From positions 1 through 64,000 of the forward strand of contig QJNS01000203.1 of the NCBI GenBank assembly GCA_004154925.1: a stretch of 64,000 bases of DNA, written 5' to 3'. Every line of letters starts with the position of its first letter. Positions within the stretch are counted from its first letter, which is position 1. This DNA is from Monosporascus cannonballus. Lineage: Eukaryota; Ascomycota; Sordariomycetes; Xylariales. The translations under genes were made by a program, and so were the position numbers. The notes under the pieces are model-generated. The model did no database searches and was not told where the DNA came from. It was given only the letters and a program-made list of their open reading frames with translations. Below, in pieces: positions 46,847 through 61,190 of the stretch.

Positions 46847-49800
46847 TAATTATTCCCTTTTTTAAATTATTAATTCTTAACAACATTATTATTAATTTGA
46901 TATAACCCGTTTCGCAAATCTAATTACGTATATTTATTAATAATTTACCATTATATTATAATATAAGTAATTGCTATAATAATTAGTACGTATTATATTA
47001 CGTAATTAATTATATTTTGCCTAATTCTTTATTATAATTTGTTTTTAAACTTATTTTATTTACTTTTTTTCTTTTTCTTTTTCGTGCTTATATTTCCATT
47101 TTTTTTACGTACGTATTCCGTTCGGTTTCTCGTTTTGCTTTATTTTTATTTTGTATTTTCCGTTTATTTTACGTATTATTTTCGTTTGCCATATCTTTGT
47201 CTTATAAAAAAGTCCAAAAAATAATATTTTAATATTATAAAAAAATTAGGATTTTTTTAATATTATTTTTTTAATGCCGAATATCAACTAAATATTAGTC
47301 GTATTACGAACGGCAATAAACCGTATTATATTTATATAATATAACGTTATTTCGATTACCATACGGTTTACGTTTAAATTTCGGACGTCTTTAATTACCT
47401 TATAACTAATTATTATTACAAAATTTTTTATATAATAAATAATTATTTTTAATATTATTAATATCCTTATTTAATTTCCGTTTAAATTTTAATTATTTTT
47501 AAAAATACTGTTTAAACGATTTTTTAATTCGGTATTAATAATTAAAAATTAATCGATAAATTCGAAAGAAATTCGTATTACGAATATTTAATACGAACGT
47601 TTTAACCTAATTACGGTTAATCGTCGATTCGACATTTTTCGCAAAGCCGAATTCGCCTTTAATATAATTATTATTAAAAATTATTATTTTTTAATATAAT
47701 TAACGTCGATTTTCGATCGTTCGTTATAATTAGGGAAATCTAATTTTAAGGCCGTTTTATAAGTTTATAAATTTAAATTCTTTTTATAAATATTATAATC
47801 TTTTTTATTATTTCGTAATTAATTTCCGATTAAACGTAATTTTAAGGTATTTTTATAAATAAATTAATTTTCGAAAGCCGTTATACTGTTAAGCTTTTTG
47901 CTTACGAACATTTTCCGCTTATTTTCCAACGTTTTAACGAAATTTTAATACTTATTAATAATTATAATTAAAAACGGCTTTTTTAGGAAAATTATTATTA
48001 AACCTAAATATATTAAGCGTTTTAAAAATAGCGCCTTATTTCCGATTAATAACAAATTATATTTTAATTATTTAAACTTTATTTTTCGTAAAAAGTAAAA
48101 TATTTTTTAAATTTTTTCCAGATTTTACGCCTAATAAATTTTATAAACGTATCCGTTTTTTGCTATTATATATTTTCCGACCATTTTCCGATATTATTAT
48201 ATTAATTTTTTTAATATATTTATTAAAAATTAATTGATATAAAACTTAATAACTAAACGCAAAATTTTATTTTCGAAATAAAAACTTAATTTTTTTATAT
48301 TATTTATAAATTTCCGACCGATATATAATAAAATAATTATTTACGAAAAATTTAAAAGTAATTATATAATTAAATAATACTTTAATATTAATATTTTCAT
48401 CTTATTTAAAATTATTTTTTATAATTTTTATAATTATTAAGTAATTAATTTTTAATTAAATTATTATTATTTTACCGTTTTTAAATCGTTTTATTTTTTA
48501 TAAATGTATTTAATTTTTTTATAACGTTATAATATTTTGAATACGTATTCGAAATATTTTGAGGGTTTTTACGTATTATATTTAACGAGTTAACTTTTTT
48601 ATTTAATTAAATATTTATATTAATCCCGGTTATTTCGGTAGCGAATAGCATTTATTATTATTTTTTTTTATTAAATCCGGCAACGTTATTTAAACGTTAT
48701 TTAACTTTTAATTATATTATAATTTTAAGAAAAATATTAAAAACATATTATTTATTAATTAATATTTAATATAAAAATTATTTTACATATTTAGCAATTT
48801 ATTTATTATTTTAATTAAAATGTTATAAATATATAACGTTAATTATAATATTTTTTCTAAGTTATAATTATTTTTTCTTAATATTCGTATATTATTTAAC
48901 GAATAATTGTTATTTTTTCGAAACCTTTTTTAATTCCTTATATTTATTTTTTAAACCTTTATAAAAATATTTTATTATTTTTATATAATACCTATATAAA
49001 ATATCGAACGGAAAACGGCCGGTAAACCTATTTGGTATATTATTATATACGAATTCCGTATTTTATAATAATTTTATTAATTATTTTAATATTTATTAAC
49101 GTAATTATAAAAATAATATTTTAAAATTTAATAAATACGGTCTATTTATTTAGCGGTTTACGGATAATAAATAATTAATATTTGCCGTTTTATTTTTCGT
49201 TTTTTATAAAATTCCGCCTAAAATTAATTTATTAATAACTTATTTTTATCGTTAATAATTCCGGTTAATATACCGAATTTATATTTAATTTCGTTATAAA
49301 ATAATTAAATTACTTCGGTTACGGTTAAAATTTTAATTATAAAAAAATAATTTTAATTTCGTAAAACGGTTAACGATTACCAAGATAACGTCGTACTTTA
49401 ACCTATTTAAACTTAGGTTTTTAAAAAGCCTTATAATAAAATCTAATAAAACCTTTTAAAAAAATTATTTAAATAACAGTAAGGGCTATAATTATCTATA
49501 TAATTTATAACGTAAGTTTATTAAGCCCTAATACTTTAAATATTATTTAATATATTTTCGGATATCGTTTACCCTAATTTCTTAATAAAACTTTTTAATT
49601 ATTAATTTTAATATACGGATAAATTTTATATATTTTAATTTTAAATTATTATAACATTAATTAATTAATTATGTCCGTAAAACGCCTTATAACGGGATTA
49701 TATATTTATTTTAATAATATAAAACTTTATTTAAGTTCAAAAAATATGTTTTTTATTCCGGCTTAATATTTAATTATCTGTAATAATTTTATAATATTTA

Positions 49801-50999
49801 AATTTTTAATTTGTTACTTTTAAACCTAATCGTAAAATTATCAAAAAGTTTTCGATTAAAATACCGTTTTATTTTTAAATAATTCTTTTGTGAAAAAACG
49901 AAAAATATATTAGTTATAAATAATAACCTTAATATTAATTTTGTCCTTTTTAAATTTTTCGAAATCCGATTATAATACGGTCGTAATTTACGGTTATTAT
50001 TATTTAATAATTAATCGTATTATTATTATAATTTATACTTCTATGATTATTTATAAACGATAAATTCGGTAAATAAATAATTTCGTATTTTTTTTCGAAA
50101 ATCTTTTGTAATTATATAATAAAAGTTTTTTATTCTTTTTATGCAAATAATAATTATTTGAATTTCCGCTATTTGAAATTCATTTAAAGATTTTATAATA
50201 AGTAAATTTTGCGTTATTTTTATAAGGCCCTTTACCCTTTTATAATATTTTAAATCGCGTTATAAATTTATAACCGTTTTCCGTATATTTTTCGGCATAT
50301 TATTCGTAAATTTTAATTTTTTAAATAATATAAAAATTGTATTTTTATATATAATTTCGTTTAATATGTAATCCGGGCGTTTACATAATTTATCTGCCGA
50401 ATTAATAATATTCGGTTAATATTAAATCTTAAAATCAAATTACGTAAAATAATAAATTTATCGGGCTAATTTCTTTTTAAAGTTATATGCCGGCGCCTTT
50501 ATTATATCCTTTAATACCATATAATCGATAAAAATTAAAAAAAACTTTTCGTATCCTTAAGATATTTCTGTTAATATTTTAAATTTTCTATAATTATGAA
50601 TAATTTCTAATACCTTATAACTTACCGTTTTTTAATTAAGTTTAATTTTCGGAACTAATATATAATTAATCGTTAATATTTTTTTATATTTATATAAAAA
50701 TATCCTTAATATAATATTTTTTAAAACGTTTATTTTAATTTTAATAGTTTTGGTAATATTTTAATATTAGAAAATAATCGCCGATTAAAAAATATTTTTT
50801 AACTTTCGAAACATTTTTTAACCTTTTCGGGTTAGCGGAATTTTGTTATTTTTTTTCGCTTCACGCCTTTTTTAAAAACTTAATAATAAATTCGGTAATA
50901 TATTAATAATAAACGATAAATTTCTAATAATTATTGGTAAATCTCAAAAATATTGAAATATTATAAATTAATTTTGGTTTTGGCCATATTTCGATAATA

Positions 51000-51700
51000 T
51001 TAATCTGTTAGCGGTTTATTTTTAAATCGTTAATATTAATTATAAATTTTAAACCTTTTATTTTTTTTAAAAGAAATTCGTATTGAAACGTTTTAATAAA
51101 TAGTTAATATTATAATAAACATTCGTAAATTAATTACAAATACTTTATATATATTTTTTCGTTATCCGAATAAATCATTCTATTATTTAAATATATTATA
51201 TATATATAATTAATTCATTTAATTAACACCTTATATATATGAATTTAAAACGTAATTAACGTATTAATAAAGTTAAATAATATAACCGCATATTTAAATT
51301 ACCCGTACCGCGTTCGGAAAATAATTTTTTATTAATCGCCTTTTTTAATTTTAATACGATAATAAATATTTTTAAAATTAATTTTCGAAAATACCTTAAT
51401 TAACTTTAAATACTTTATTATTTTTAAAATTAAAAATAAAAAATATTGGTTTTTTATCGTTATTTAATTTAACTTTTTATAATTAACGTATAATCGGAAA
51501 TTATCGTCCTTTTTAAGCATAAATAATTTTAAAACCTTTACGTCCGTTTTCGAATAACGTATTTAGCTTATTTTTTAATTTTTTTTTGGATATATTTTTA
51601 AAATTTCTTTTAGATTTCCGAAATGAGGTAAATTAGGCCGAAAAAGGCGTTTTCTTTAGAATCAGATTTATTATATATTTTGCCTCTAATAATTAAAATA
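51000..51700 (-). pseudogene. gypsy reverse transcriptase relic
   Basis: Contains the fingers/palm blocks named in the parent entry and the YLNN active-site relic at 51182-51193; Asp-to-Asn at both catalytic positions is what G-to-A mutation produces. Confidence 0.85.
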
Positions 51701-53712
51701 TTTTTTTATTATTTTTTCGAAATAAATTTGCCGGAAATTCTCTAAATATATAAGAAAATCGGTTAACCCCCGTTTTTATTATTTCCCGAATTCCGGGATA
51801 TTTAATTTTTCGGCTAAATTAATTAAGTTAACGGTATAAATTTGTTTACCGGAAAACGTTAAATTTGGAATTTTTAATTTATTAACCTTTTATAACGGTT
51901 TGTATAATTATTAATATATAGCTATATTTAGCAAAATCCTTAATTTATTTATTCCGGATTTAAATAATTAAAAATCGGGCGCTTTTTAATTACGGCATAT
52001 TACAATATAAATTTGCTTAAATGTTTATTTATTTTTATTATTATTTATTAAATTAATAAAATTTTTGTAAGCTTTATAATATTTAATATATGTACCGTCA
52101 ATGCCGATAAAACCCGGAATATTTACAGAAATTAATTAATAGTTAAATTTTTTTGTTAATGTTTTGCTTATAAAATTTACTTATATTCCGGTATCTATAT
52201 TTATTTATATTATTATATTCCCCGTATTTTTCTTAATAAATATTTTCCTTTTCAAGGACGGCTTTATTCCGACTGTTTCGTAATTATTAGCCGAAATAAA
52301 TTGGACGTATACGTTTATTTCGGCTTTTTTTAAGTTTATATTTAAGAATTAATTTAATTTATTGTTATATATTATAACGTTTTATACGGCTTTTAGGGGT
52401 TTATTTCCGTATAGCTGGGATACTAAGCTTTTCGTATTTTTCTGGATTTGTAATTTCCGTTTTTATAATTTAATTTCCTTTCATTATAATATTTAAATAA
52501 GCCTTTATAAAAATTAAAAATATTAAATCGTACAAATTTATTTTAATTGAAATTAAATCGGCAATTATTTATTTTCCGAATATAAAAATGTTTATAATTC
52601 TTATTATTTTTACGTAATATTCTTAATTTACTTTAAAGATTTTTTTCACTAAAAACGTTAAAATAAAATTATTTTTCATTATTAATATTTTTAACAAAAA
52701 ATAATTAATTCTTTTGGGCTTTTTTTAAACGTTTTAATGACGTTTTATTTTATTTGTTATATTATTAATTTATTTTTATTTAACACTTTTTTTGCAATAA
52801 GATATTTTGTAATTTTTATATTAATTTAAAAAAATAATTAAATATAAAACGTTTATTATCCTAATTATTTTCCGAATTAAAAACGTTTATAAACTTTTAT
52901 TTAACGTCAAAGTTTAACGGTAATTAATCGGATTATTATCGTAATTTTATAAATTGTTTCTTATATTTCTTACTAAAAAAATTTACATAATTCTTTTTAA
53001 TAAAAATCTATAAGTTTTTTATTTTTAATTATTTTGATAATGAAAATAATTAAATATAACGTAATATTATCGTTAAATGTTTATAATAAAAATATTTATA
53101 AAAGTTTTAACCTATTAAATATAAATAAAAGTATTTTGCCTTAATTTTTTAACGTAAGTTTTCGTAATAATCATTATTAAATTTCTTTTTAATTAACATA
53201 TATTCGAAAAACTTTAAGCAATTATAATATAGTATTTATTTATTAACTTTTGAATTTTATAATAATATCGTAATTAATTTATAAAATTTTGCTTTTTTAA
53301 TTTATATTATTATTTGTTATTCGGCTAATTATCGAAATAATTTTAAATATTATTCGTTTTGTTAACGGATAATGTCTAAAATCTGGTCGTTATTAAAAGG
53401 CTTAATTTTCCTTTATTTTAAATTTTAAGATACCGTCGTTATATTATGCCCGTTTTCCGATTATTTAATTAACGGTTATTAGGACATATTTTTATTATAT
53501 ATATAAAATAATTCGGGATCCCGGGAATTATGGTCCTTTACTTATTAAAGTTTTGTTATAGGCTTTTTCGCCTATTTCCATACCATAATCGATCGTTTGT
53601 TGGTTGAGTTCCGATTGGCGATTTTTTCGATTAATAACTTAAATTCGTTTTGCAATCGACGAACTTTGCTTTTAGTAATTATCGCGTTACTTTTTATAAT
53701 AAATAGAAAAAT

Positions 53713-53916
53713 TATAAGATAATAAATAATTATAAGCCGGATAAGGTGATTTTCGACCAATCGTAAAATAGATTCCAAAAAATAAATATATTAGGTTATT
53801 TCCATCTGGTATTTCCTATTAGTTGCCAGATAGTAGATTTATACTAATAAGTAGATCGGTAGCTGATCGGTAGCTGGTCGGCTACTAGCCTTATCCTTAT
53901 AGGAGCTGTATTTTCA
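53713..53916 (-). repeat. 5' LTR of nested gypsy
   Basis: 204 bp; + strand reads TATAAGATAATAAATAA.. to ..GCTGTATTTTCA. The right end keeps CA, the left end has TA for TG. Confidence 0.88.
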
Positions 53917-54160
53917 CGAAAAGGTTTAATTAAAATCGATATAATCTTAAATATCGAACGCGTATATTTTAAATTCGAATTTGCCTTTAAAACGATTCCA
54001 GTTTTTACGTCCCTTATAAATAACGGAAAATATTAATAATATAGTTATTATTAATAATATTAGCATATTCCGATAATTAGAATTAATATATAACTTATAT
54101 GGTCTTAATAATAACTAATTAATTAATATATATCTTAATTAAATAAATAAAACTTTTAAT

Positions 54161-54321
54161 TATCAGATATAAGAGATATTAGTTATATATATTATTAACT
54201 AGTTGCAGATGCTTTAAAACGCGTACTGCACCTTAAAATAATCTAGTCCCGGAACATATATATTCCGATCAAAAGAAATCTTCCGTATATGGAGTGCTAA
54301 AGCACTCTCTACTAACCGACA
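54161..54321 (-). repeat. 5' LTR of copia element
   Basis: 161 bp; more heavily RIP-mutated than its partner (for example TATCAG for TGTCAG at its + strand start). Ends CCGACA, followed by the target duplication GATAT. Confidence 0.85.
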
Positions 54322-54839
54322 GATATCCCTATTCTACGATATACCTTCTAGATAAGAAGAAATTGCTTCCTTAAATCTGCTTTTCGTAATTTGTGTAATT
54401 TCTAAATACTTATAATAACAAAAAAAATAATATCATTAATTAACTTAATTAATAAAAAAAAAGCCATACGTATATTAGGTACGTGAAAAAAAATTATTAC
54501 CATATTCGTTTTCCGTTATTATAATTGCAGTAATTAATAACGAAATAATAAAATTTGCGCTTTGCCCATTTATTTTTCTATTATTTTCGCGTATTAAAAT
54601 CTTTTTTCTTTTTTTCTCGATTCGCATAATAATTTCGTAAATTACCTATATTAGGAAAAGAAATTGCAATATTAACGTATATAATTTAAATTATTATTAT
54701 TATTATTACTATTAAAAATAAATATTTTTTTATTCCTTATATATACGTTATACGCATTATAAATTATTAAATATATTAATTATTAATCGGAATTATTATT
54801 ATTAATAATAATTATAATAAATATTTTTTCAAACCTAAC

Positions 54840-55180
54840 ACGTTACGGCCGTTCGCACTTATATAACGTACATAACGCGCACGAAAGCCGCCGCCGCCGC
54901 CATCGCCGCCGTTACTACCGCAAACGCCACAGCCGACACCAAATGCAAACAAAACGTTCCTGCCTCGCCCGCGCCCGCACCTGCTGCCGCGCCCACAACC
55001 CCCGTAACGTCCGTTCGCCCGCCCCGTTAACGCCCCGTACGTAAAACGCGCCGCGCCAAACTCTACTTCGGCTGCTTACGCTCCGCGTTTGCCGGCCATT
55101 CCGACAATACGTACTATAACGCCGCCGTAAATAATCGCTATTAATATTACGCCTCCAGGCATACTTACATACCGGTATAC
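54840..55180. other. C-rich, G-poor patch inside the AT block
   Basis: About 340 bp in which C is frequent on the + strand while G occurs almost only in CpG, including GCC triplet repeats at 54887-54912. A minus-strand frame is open here (54915-55283, 122 codons, Arg-rich) but looks like a by-product of composition. Confidence 0.55.
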
Positions 55181-55528
55181 GTACTTTCTTACTTTTTAAA
55201 AGTTTTTTTTTATTAACTATTAATCGTAACCTTACCGTTACCTGTATTACCGTAATACGCCTCGTAAAAATATTCAAAAACAACGCCCCCTACGATATAT
55301 ATTCTTTTTTTACCCCCGTTTTTATGCTTTAAGGAACGCGTTAACCGAGATCATAAGAAATAAACCACCGTCGTACGGCTATTCGTATATTTTTCAAAAG
55401 GCCTCCAAAAAAATAAAAAAGTACGAATACGCCTACCGTTATAACGGCGCTTACCAATAATACGCTTATCGTATATATATAAGTATTAACCCTGGTTAAG
55501 CAAATCTTTAATTTACTTTTACGGTAAG

Positions 55529-55530
<2 letters not shown>

Positions 55531-55594
<64 letters not shown>
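55531..55594. repeat. (TAA)n microsatellite, about 21 units
   Basis: Uninterrupted TAA triplets for about 64 bp; an imperfect ATT/TTA triplet run also lies near 54690-54710. Confidence 0.95.
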
Positions 55595-55595
<1 letters not shown>

Positions 55596-58500
55596 TTTTC
55601 ATTAATTTTTTTAAAAAATTAAACAATATTCGCCTTAAAAATCTAAATTTAATAAAATATTACATATTTTATTTGTTTTTACATTTTTTCGAATATATTC
55701 GCCATAGATCTTATAAATTAAAAATTAACTTAAAATATTCGAATTATTATTTAAATTTTTTTCGTTAATTTATTAATAAATATTTAAATTATAAACAAAT
55801 AAATTACGTTAAATTATTTCCGACTTTATTTTTAACGTAACCAAAAATTTTATAAATTAATATAATATAATTAAATATTAATCTTTTTATTTTTTTATTT
55901 TATTTTTAATTCTTTATTAATTATTATAACGAATCGTTGAAATTTAACCTAATATTAATTTTAAATTCCGAAATAACCGTTTAAAATCTATAACTTTTTT
56001 AACCGTATGCTTTAATATAAATAATATAACCTTTATTAAAAGGTTATTATTCTTATTTAATAAATTACTTTTCACATAATTAAATTTTTAAAAAGAAATA
56101 TTATATAACCTTAGGAATATCGCCGCATTTCGGGATTATCGACAAATAATACGTTTTTCACAATTAATAATACTCGGGTTTTTATGTTTTTACCCTTATA
56201 TACGATCGCCAATATTATATATAATAAAAATACCGGATTACTTTGTTAATTACTTGAATTTATTTATTAAATAAATTAATCCAAAACTTTAATAATACGA
56301 AAATTACGTAACTTACGTTTAAACAAATTATTACTATTATATATAAAATAAAGCTTATGTATTTTTAATAATTTTTAACTTATTTTATAAATATTATTCT
56401 AATATCAAAAATAAAGTTTTTAATCTTTAAAAGGATTAATAATACGTAAACGCTTTCTAAAAGCCCAAAACGAATAATAATTCTCTTAATATAAAAATCG
56501 TACACCCAAATTTTTAATATATTTCGAATTATTCGAATACTTAAAAACCAGTTCGTTTCGCCTTAATTTTTAACTTTATATATTTCATTTAATTTTAAAA
56601 ATAACTTATCGGCGTAACGTTAATTTTTACGATAATAAAAAAATAACAAATTATTAACAAAAAATACAACGATAAACGTACGTTATTTATTATAACATAA
56701 ATACGGCCTTTTTTTTAAAAAAATACAGTAAATCTTAATTTTTGTAAAATAAAAGAAAATTCCTAATATTACAGCAAAAATAAATCCCTAAACCCATATA
56801 ACGTTCGTTCGAACTTTACGTATATTTTGCTTTTTTAAAGCTGTCGAAAAAAACGTAAATCATTTTAATTTATCTTTTACAAAAAACATTTAAAAAAATT
56901 ATTTCGATATCGAATTAACAAATTTTAAAATTAAATTTCATAATTATAACTATAATTGTTTTAAACTATTTAGCCGCAAACGTAATAATATAAATATTAA
57001 TAAGTAAATCGGTTTCCTAAAAATCGTTCCGTATGTAAATATGTAATTTATAACGTTTTAATTAACCATGTTTATTAAATTTATATATAAAACCCCGTTT
57101 TAAAAAGTTAATTTTAATTTAATTTATATAATCGGTATTTCTTTTTATATGCCGCGTTCCGTAAACGTCTTAATGTTTTAAAATATCCTTTTTAAAGGTT
57201 TGCCTTAAAAAATACTTCTCGAAATCCTTTCAAAACTTAGACGGCTTAATTAGCTAATCTCTATGGATTCTGAATTTGCCAGGTACTGCGCCTAACCTTT
57301 TAACGTTTTTCTACAATATATTTACAGCAGTTATTACATACAAAATATAAAGTTTTTCGTATTTTTATTTTATTACGTATTATAATAACGGAAACAAATA
57401 ATTAATTTTTTTTAATTACGATTTAAAGCTAAATATATTTTGCTATTTTCGTAAATTACGGTAATATTTACCGAATAAACGCCGCTGTTTTTAATATTAT
57501 CAAAATCTCTCCGTTTTTGCAACTTTTTACTTTTGCAAATAAATGCATATAATTATTTTTTCTTATTTCTTTTAAATATAGAAAAACGGAAAACAAAGTT
57601 TTTTTAATTACCGGAATTTTTTTACATATTAAAATTCCGAACTTAATTTTAAATATATACAAATAAACTGATTTACTTATGGTTCTCGTTAAGTACATTT
57701 TTCGAAAAGCTTTTTCCGTATTACTTTCTTTGCAATAAACTTGCAAATACTTTGTAAGCTTTATATTTTCAGTAAGTAACTAAATCTCGGCTTTAACGAA
57801 CAGCTAAATTTCGTTTTTTTAAATATTTCCATAGATCTTATTTTCCGGATTAAGAATATTTTTAAGGGTTAAAAATCTACGATTAACTCCAGCGTTGCTC
57901 GTAAGTTTCGTTATCTTCGAATTTTAATTTTTTGATTAACTACCCGTTAAGCCTTTAAATTCGGAAATAAAGTTTTTTATGTTTTTTTAAAAATATTATA
58001 ATTAATATATAAATTATTATACGCGTTAAGTATTTCGAAAATTAAATCTTTTTTTGTTTAAATTTTAAAAAATATTAAAATCTTGTACGAACTTCCAGCT
58101 TATAACTAGGACAAACGCCTTTTTTTTTAGCTAATAAAAAATATCCTTATCGAACGTAATATTACGTATAATAATAACCTTACGGAATTTGGATATTTAT
58201 ATTGGGTAAATGTTAAAAACTCGGTATTTTACCACATATCCAATATAAACTTTCGGTTTAACTTTTTATACTTATTTAATTATTTTTATTTTTCGTTCTT
58301 TTATTAACGGATATATTTATATGCCGTATAAGAAAATACCAAATTAATCGGGCTTAAAATTTACGATAATCGCGTTAATTACAGTAAAGCTATATTAACG
58401 GAAATACTGCTTAAATTAACTAACAAATATTTTATTAAGTAAAAGTTATTCGTAAAAATAATTCGAGTTTATATTATATAATTAAGTTATTATTTTTATT

Positions 58501-61030
58501 ATTTTAAGCCCAAGTTCCTTAGGAAAATTTATTTTTAATCTTATTTTAAAAACTTGATTAATTATCTTTTCATTTATTCGTTCGTTTTTTTATAAATTTT
58601 TTAATGTATAAAAACGAAAACTTAACTTTATTTCATTTTAATGTATTATATTTAATAAGTTATATATCCGTTTATTACGATTATTTGAATATTGTTATTT
58701 TAATTAATTTTATAAATAAAAAACTTATATTATTTACATACTTAATACTTTAAATTTTTAACAACTCGGAACTTTATTTTTTTTAAATAGGATTAATAAT
58801 TTAAAAAAAAATTATACTTATATTTAATTATTAGAAATTATTTAAAATTATTATACCCTACAAGATAATTAAAATAATTTTACGTAATATGCCAAAAAGG
58901 TTTAAAAGCTTAAACTTTTAGTAAACGCCTTAAAATTACCTGAAAGACGTATGTACAAATATAAACCTTATATTTCTAACGCGTTATCCTTTTTATAATA
59001 ACGTTTTTAACATTTTTAATAAACGATTTTAACGCCGTAAATTTTAGATACCTTAACTTTAAATGCCAAAGATTTTCTGTTTTTGTACGGGGGCGTAAGT
59101 AATCCTTTAATCGTTTTTACGGCTTCCTTTTTTTTATTAATTATCGAATTTATTAAAACTTTAACTGGGTTTTGCGGAATTTGTAATAAGATATTCAAAT
59201 AAAAATAAAACGGCTTATATTCGAAAAAAGCTAGGTTATATAATTATTAAAATTTCGCGAAAATAATATATTTCTTGATATTGTTTATTTTAAGAGAATA
59301 ATTTAAATCGTAATATTAAATCCGAATTTTAGAAAATAAAACTTTTAAAATAGTATTAACGTAAAGTTCTTTTTTCATTATTATATCCTTAAATATTAAA
59401 TTATATTTTGGCTTATTAAAAGCTTTATACAATATTCCTTTAATTATTCGTTTTCTTATATTATTAACCGGAAGTAAGACAATAATTATTTTTACTATAT
59501 TTCCCGTAATATTAAGTATAAATATGCCGGAAACGAACAGATTTTTTAAATTTATTAAATATCTAGCTTTATAATAATTAATTAAGATGGATTAAGATAA
59601 AAAGTATGTACCAAGAAATAATATTATAAATCTTTAAAATTAAATTAAAAAGATTTAGGGTATATAAATTAATAAGCGCCCTAATAATATTGCCGAACTA
59701 TATAATAAAAATAAACGTTAATCGTTTTATAATTTTCTAAATAATCTTTTTTATTTAAAAAGTTTTATAAAGTTTTTATGGAATTTTTTTTACCGATTAT
59801 GTTTAAACCGTTTACAAATCTCCTTAATATTTTTTGGCTTAAATAATAAAATTTCCGGATAATAACTTCCGTAATCGCAAAACGTAAATAAACGTATTCG
59901 TTAGGTTCCTATAAGTAAATCTTATCTAACGTAATTAAGAAAAAATATTTATTCTTTTTTTAAGCGTATTTAATAAAATAAAACCTGTATTAAATTACGA
60001 TAATATTCCTTTTTCAAATTATAATCCTGGTAATATAATAACGAAAATTTCGGCTTTTTTAATTTTGGCTCTTAATTTATTTTTATGACATGTAACCGAA
60101 AACTAATCCCCAAATTCCTTTAGGCTTATTATACGCTTATTAAAAAATTATTCTTAATAAGGTTAATTAATTCCCGTTACCCTTAATTTGGTACGAAACA
60201 TTTTTTTACGGCATTTAAAAAATCTTTTACTATAAATGTCCCTTTAATTTCTTAAAAATTATATATTTTCGTTTTAATATAAATACGTACCAAATTTAAT
60301 ATTATTAATTAGGCTTTATATAATTTACCTTAATTAAGCGCAGGGCTTTACGGTAATTTTTATGTATCGTCAAAATAGTGTTTAGTAAAAAAAAATTAAT
60401 CTTTTAATTCTTTAAGCAAATCCTATAACGTAATTTTTTCTTAAACAATTAAATATCTTAAGCGTTTTTTAGGATTTAGCTATTTATTATTGCATTAATC
60501 CATATCTAAATATTAATGTATCGGATATCAATTTTGGAAATTTCCCGTTACTTTTTGCATACGGCTTCCGTAAAACGTTTAATATTTTTATCGTACTTTT
60601 TTTTGAAATTATCAAAAAAATAATTCCTTAAGCTTTTTTAAAGGAGGTTTACGTTAAAGAATATTAATATAAAAAACTTTTTAAAAAACTACTGCTTTTA
60701 TATATTGTTTTTTCGTTTTGGCGTTATTTTTTTAATATATTTTTCGATTAAAAGGATTTTTCGAAAACTCGTAAAATAATTTGCGTTAAATATATTAAGG
60801 TTTATAACGTACCATGCGCCGTATAAACCGATATTAAATCGTAAGGAAAAAAATTAACGAAAATAATTAAAATAATTCTTTAAAAATACATTTTTAAAAA
60901 TTAAATTATTTAATATATTAATAGGTAATATAATATTTTAAATTAATAAATAAAAAGTTATAATTAATTTAATTATAATCATTTTACGCAATTAAAATAC
61001 CGGGCTTATAATTATTATAATTAGGCTAAT

Positions 61031-61190
61031 TGCTAAAAAAGGTTACATAAAATGTAGAAAATGATAATTATCTAACTAGAATTAAGCTCTAAGGAGCGGT
61101 AGCTAGGAAGCTCTCTATATACTGTGGGAGCGCCGGAATAAGGTTCTTCCGGGTGCTGTGGAGCTTGATGACTAACACAGATACCCCTAT
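61031..61190. repeat. Interspersed repeat, copy 2 (uninterrupted site)
   Basis: Matches 41381-41540 (for example GAGCGGTAGCTA.. CTCTCTATATACTGTGGGA) and continues through ACACAGATACCCCTATTCCACGAC without any LTR, so it shows the site as it was before copia inserted in copy 1. It also marks the right border of the AT block. Confidence 0.8.

Larger units (their letters stand above)
46643..53916 (-). mobile_element. Nested Ty3/gypsy chromovirus, 7.3 kb
   Basis: Bounded by 204-bp LTRs (53713-53916 is 5', 46643-46846 is 3') identical in layout to the LTR at 3347-3550. On the minus strand the reverse transcriptase is clear at about 51700-51000 (RLYVNYKKLN, KVFSKINFKNIYYRIKIKKGD); the YxDD box reads YLNN at 51193-51182, both Asp codons changed to Asn. 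A chromodomain relic lies at about 48650-48570 and about 1.7 kb of further element sequence precedes the 3' LTR. A 68-codon open stretch (53572-53778) covers the 5' LTR edge and leader. No convincing target duplication (AAAAA versus CGAAA). It sits inside the copia element, so it is the younger insertion. Confidence 0.9.
41541..54321 (-). mobile_element. Ty1/copia element interrupted by nested gypsy
   Basis: LTRs 41541-41703 and 54161-54321 (same orientation) bound an element of about 5.5 kb once the 7274-bp nested insertion is removed. The 5-bp target duplication GATAT is perfect (41536-41540 and 54322-54326). On the minus strand at about 43090-42780 the Ty1/copia reverse transcriptase is readable: VNAFINVNLF, IRKILYGLKKLF, then FILNDSFITYY at the catalytic box (expected VDD, here LND). 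In minus orientation the 5' LTR is 54161-54321 and the nested element splits the gag side. All frames carry many RIP stops. Confidence 0.87.
54327..61030. other. RIP-mutated AT-rich DNA, mostly unidentified
   Basis: About 6.7 kb. The first bases continue the repeat in which copia sits (CCCTATTCTACGATATACC); the rest is decayed. The minus-strand open stretches at 57468-57746 (92 codons) and 59016-59198 (60 codons) may be remnants of transposon proteins but I cannot name them. A less mutated patch occurs around 57240-57300. Confidence 0.6.

Noticed and set aside
46638..53921. Target site duplication for the nested gypsy element
   Set aside because: AAAAA on one side and CGAAA on the other do not match convincingly, even allowing RIP changes.
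54915..55283. 122-codon minus-strand ORF, Arg-rich
   Set aside because: It coincides with the C-rich/G-poor patch, which removes stops by composition alone; no domain, and the C-terminal part runs across obviously RIP-mutated DNA.
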